From Latrodectus hesperus (taxonomy: Eukaryota; Arthropoda; Arachnida; Araneae; Theridiidae), in assembly GCA_037975125.1 (NCBI GenBank), contig CM075853.1:32318613-32382612 (forward strand): a DNA stretch of 64,000 nt, read 5' to 3'. The position numbers were made by a program, and so were the translations under genes. This document shows positions 63,001 through 64,000 of the stretch, in pieces. The notes beneath the pieces are model-generated. The model saw nothing but the letters and a program-made list of their open reading frames with translations. It was not told the DNA's origin and made no database searches. Numbering within the stretch: position 1 is the stretch's first letter; each line of letters starts with the position of its first letter.

Positions 63001-64000
63001 TCAAATTACACAGGCATTGATAATTAGAGTTTTTGTGAACACTAATTTAATAATGATAATACCAATAATATTCTCAGTCCAATTACTTTAAAATGTAGTA
63101 TGTTTACAATGCTTTCTAAATAGACAAATGACTAATAATCATTTTTAGACTGCACAAGTTAATGTTAAAATTTAATAAAAAAATATCAAAAAATAATATA
63201 GTTTATGATTCTTTACTTTGTTATATTTTTGTGAAAAATAATAAATGTGAAAAATATTTTTCGAGTGACACTCCCTTAAACTGAATTTTTTAATACAATA
63301 GATGGTCATAATTGAGAAGTTTCACTTCACTTTAAAATATTAGTTTAGCCTTGTACCTAAATATTTGTCAAGTAAATTATCCAATATTTACATATTTTTA
63401 TCATACCTTGATAGTGTTAAACACGCTTATAAAACTATTGCATTTTCATTTAAAATGGAAGTCCTTTCAACTTTCCCAATAGCTGTGAACAATTTTTTAG
63501 TGTCTTTATAATAGTATTGATATGAATAGAAAATCTCAATAACATATGATGTAAGACATAGCAAATTTTACAGCTAACTAATGCATCACTATTCCTAAAT
63601 AAATTTGATTATTTTTATAAACAAACTTGAAGAAAGGCTTTAAAAATGAAAAAAATTTCAATCACTTTAACATTAATTAAACTTAATGATCCACTTTCAG
63701 ACAAAGAACAGTTTTAACAAAACACTCTAAATATAATAAAACATAAGTCAAGTTGTATTATGATATCTTTGTACACTAAGTGTAAAGTTTGAAATATATG
63801 ATAATTTTCACATTTAGTTTTTATTGGTAAAATTATAACTGATTACTATATTCAAGATAAATCATTATATCTATATCCAGATGTTACAAGAGTATATTAA
63901 TTTACGTTGACTTGGCCTTTGATTCCTTCAGTAGGTTCATAAAATTTAGTACCAAACATGCTTGGTAACTAAGCACTGTGAGGTTTTGCGTTAGGCTAAC
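60093..64000 (-). other. AT-rich spacer, presumptive CaMKII intron upstream of the exon
   Basis: No exon encoding the CaMKII N-terminus (the segment ending EELGK) and no other gene or repeat is recognised in these 3.9 kb. If the gene is intact, this is part of the intron between the first coding exon and 60092. Confidence 0.55.

Overview
This window is AT-rich eukaryotic DNA, almost entirely non-coding. The likely source is a spider, possibly an orb-weaver (Araneoidea). The reasons are the single clear host exon (CaMKII, split as in animal genes), tRNA-headed SINEs, jockey-like LINE, Tc1, mariner and hAT relics, very long (TA)n tracts, and one repeat (36009-36250) whose conceptual peptide I remember from orb-weaver gene models. 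The species call is inference. Nothing suggests bacterial, plasmid or phage DNA.

Host genes. The one firm call is on the minus strand at 59998-60092: a 95-bp exon of Ca2+/calmodulin-dependent protein kinase II covering the end of the glycine loop to the ATP-binding lysine, with an AG acceptor and a GTGAGT donor. The first coding exon must lie beyond 64000. I found no later CaMKII exon at lower coordinates, so most of the window may be one giant intron, about 60 kb. Weaker candidate exons on either strand are at 3051-3197 (-), 13825-14119 (+), 21915-22062 (+, signal peptide with a perfect donor but no ATG) and 36458-36808 (-, resembles an RNase HI domain without its catalytic acids). Several GC-richer islands of 100-300 bp (820-990, 8220-8480, 15180-15360, 21700-22060, 24760-24960, 30000-30260, 32790-33110, 44810-45010) stand out and may be exons, promoters or intronic enhancers.

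Mobile DNA. Left third (1-20 kb): SINEs of four tRNA-headed designs, a LINE RNase H relic at 6185-6800 and a Tc1 transposase relic at 16408-16953. Middle (20-40 kb): a degenerate three-copy element with a signal-peptide ORF (20838-21555, third copy inverted at 45285-45815), a 24-bp minisatellite, a second Tc1 relic near 29.1 kb, a hAT-like MITE at 31596-31880, and a near-perfect but internally deleted mariner at 35114-36006. Right part (40-64 kb): more SINEs, a probable solo LTR at 46492-46726, a hAT-like element with a perfect 8-bp target duplication at 47798-48469, a decayed unidentified coding block at 48765-49595, a 238-bp foldback element at 51811-52048 and a LINE RNase H relic at 53690-54330. 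Nine long (TA)n tracts punctuate the window.

How the parts relate. The SINEs combine different tRNA heads with a small set of shared 3' tails, as expected if they borrow the machinery of one LINE. The mariner, hAT-like and Tc1 copies cannot mobilise themselves. No coherent multi-gene system is visible; the most unusual items are the RNase H-like frame, the duplicated signal-peptide element, the leader exon and the SINE mosaics.
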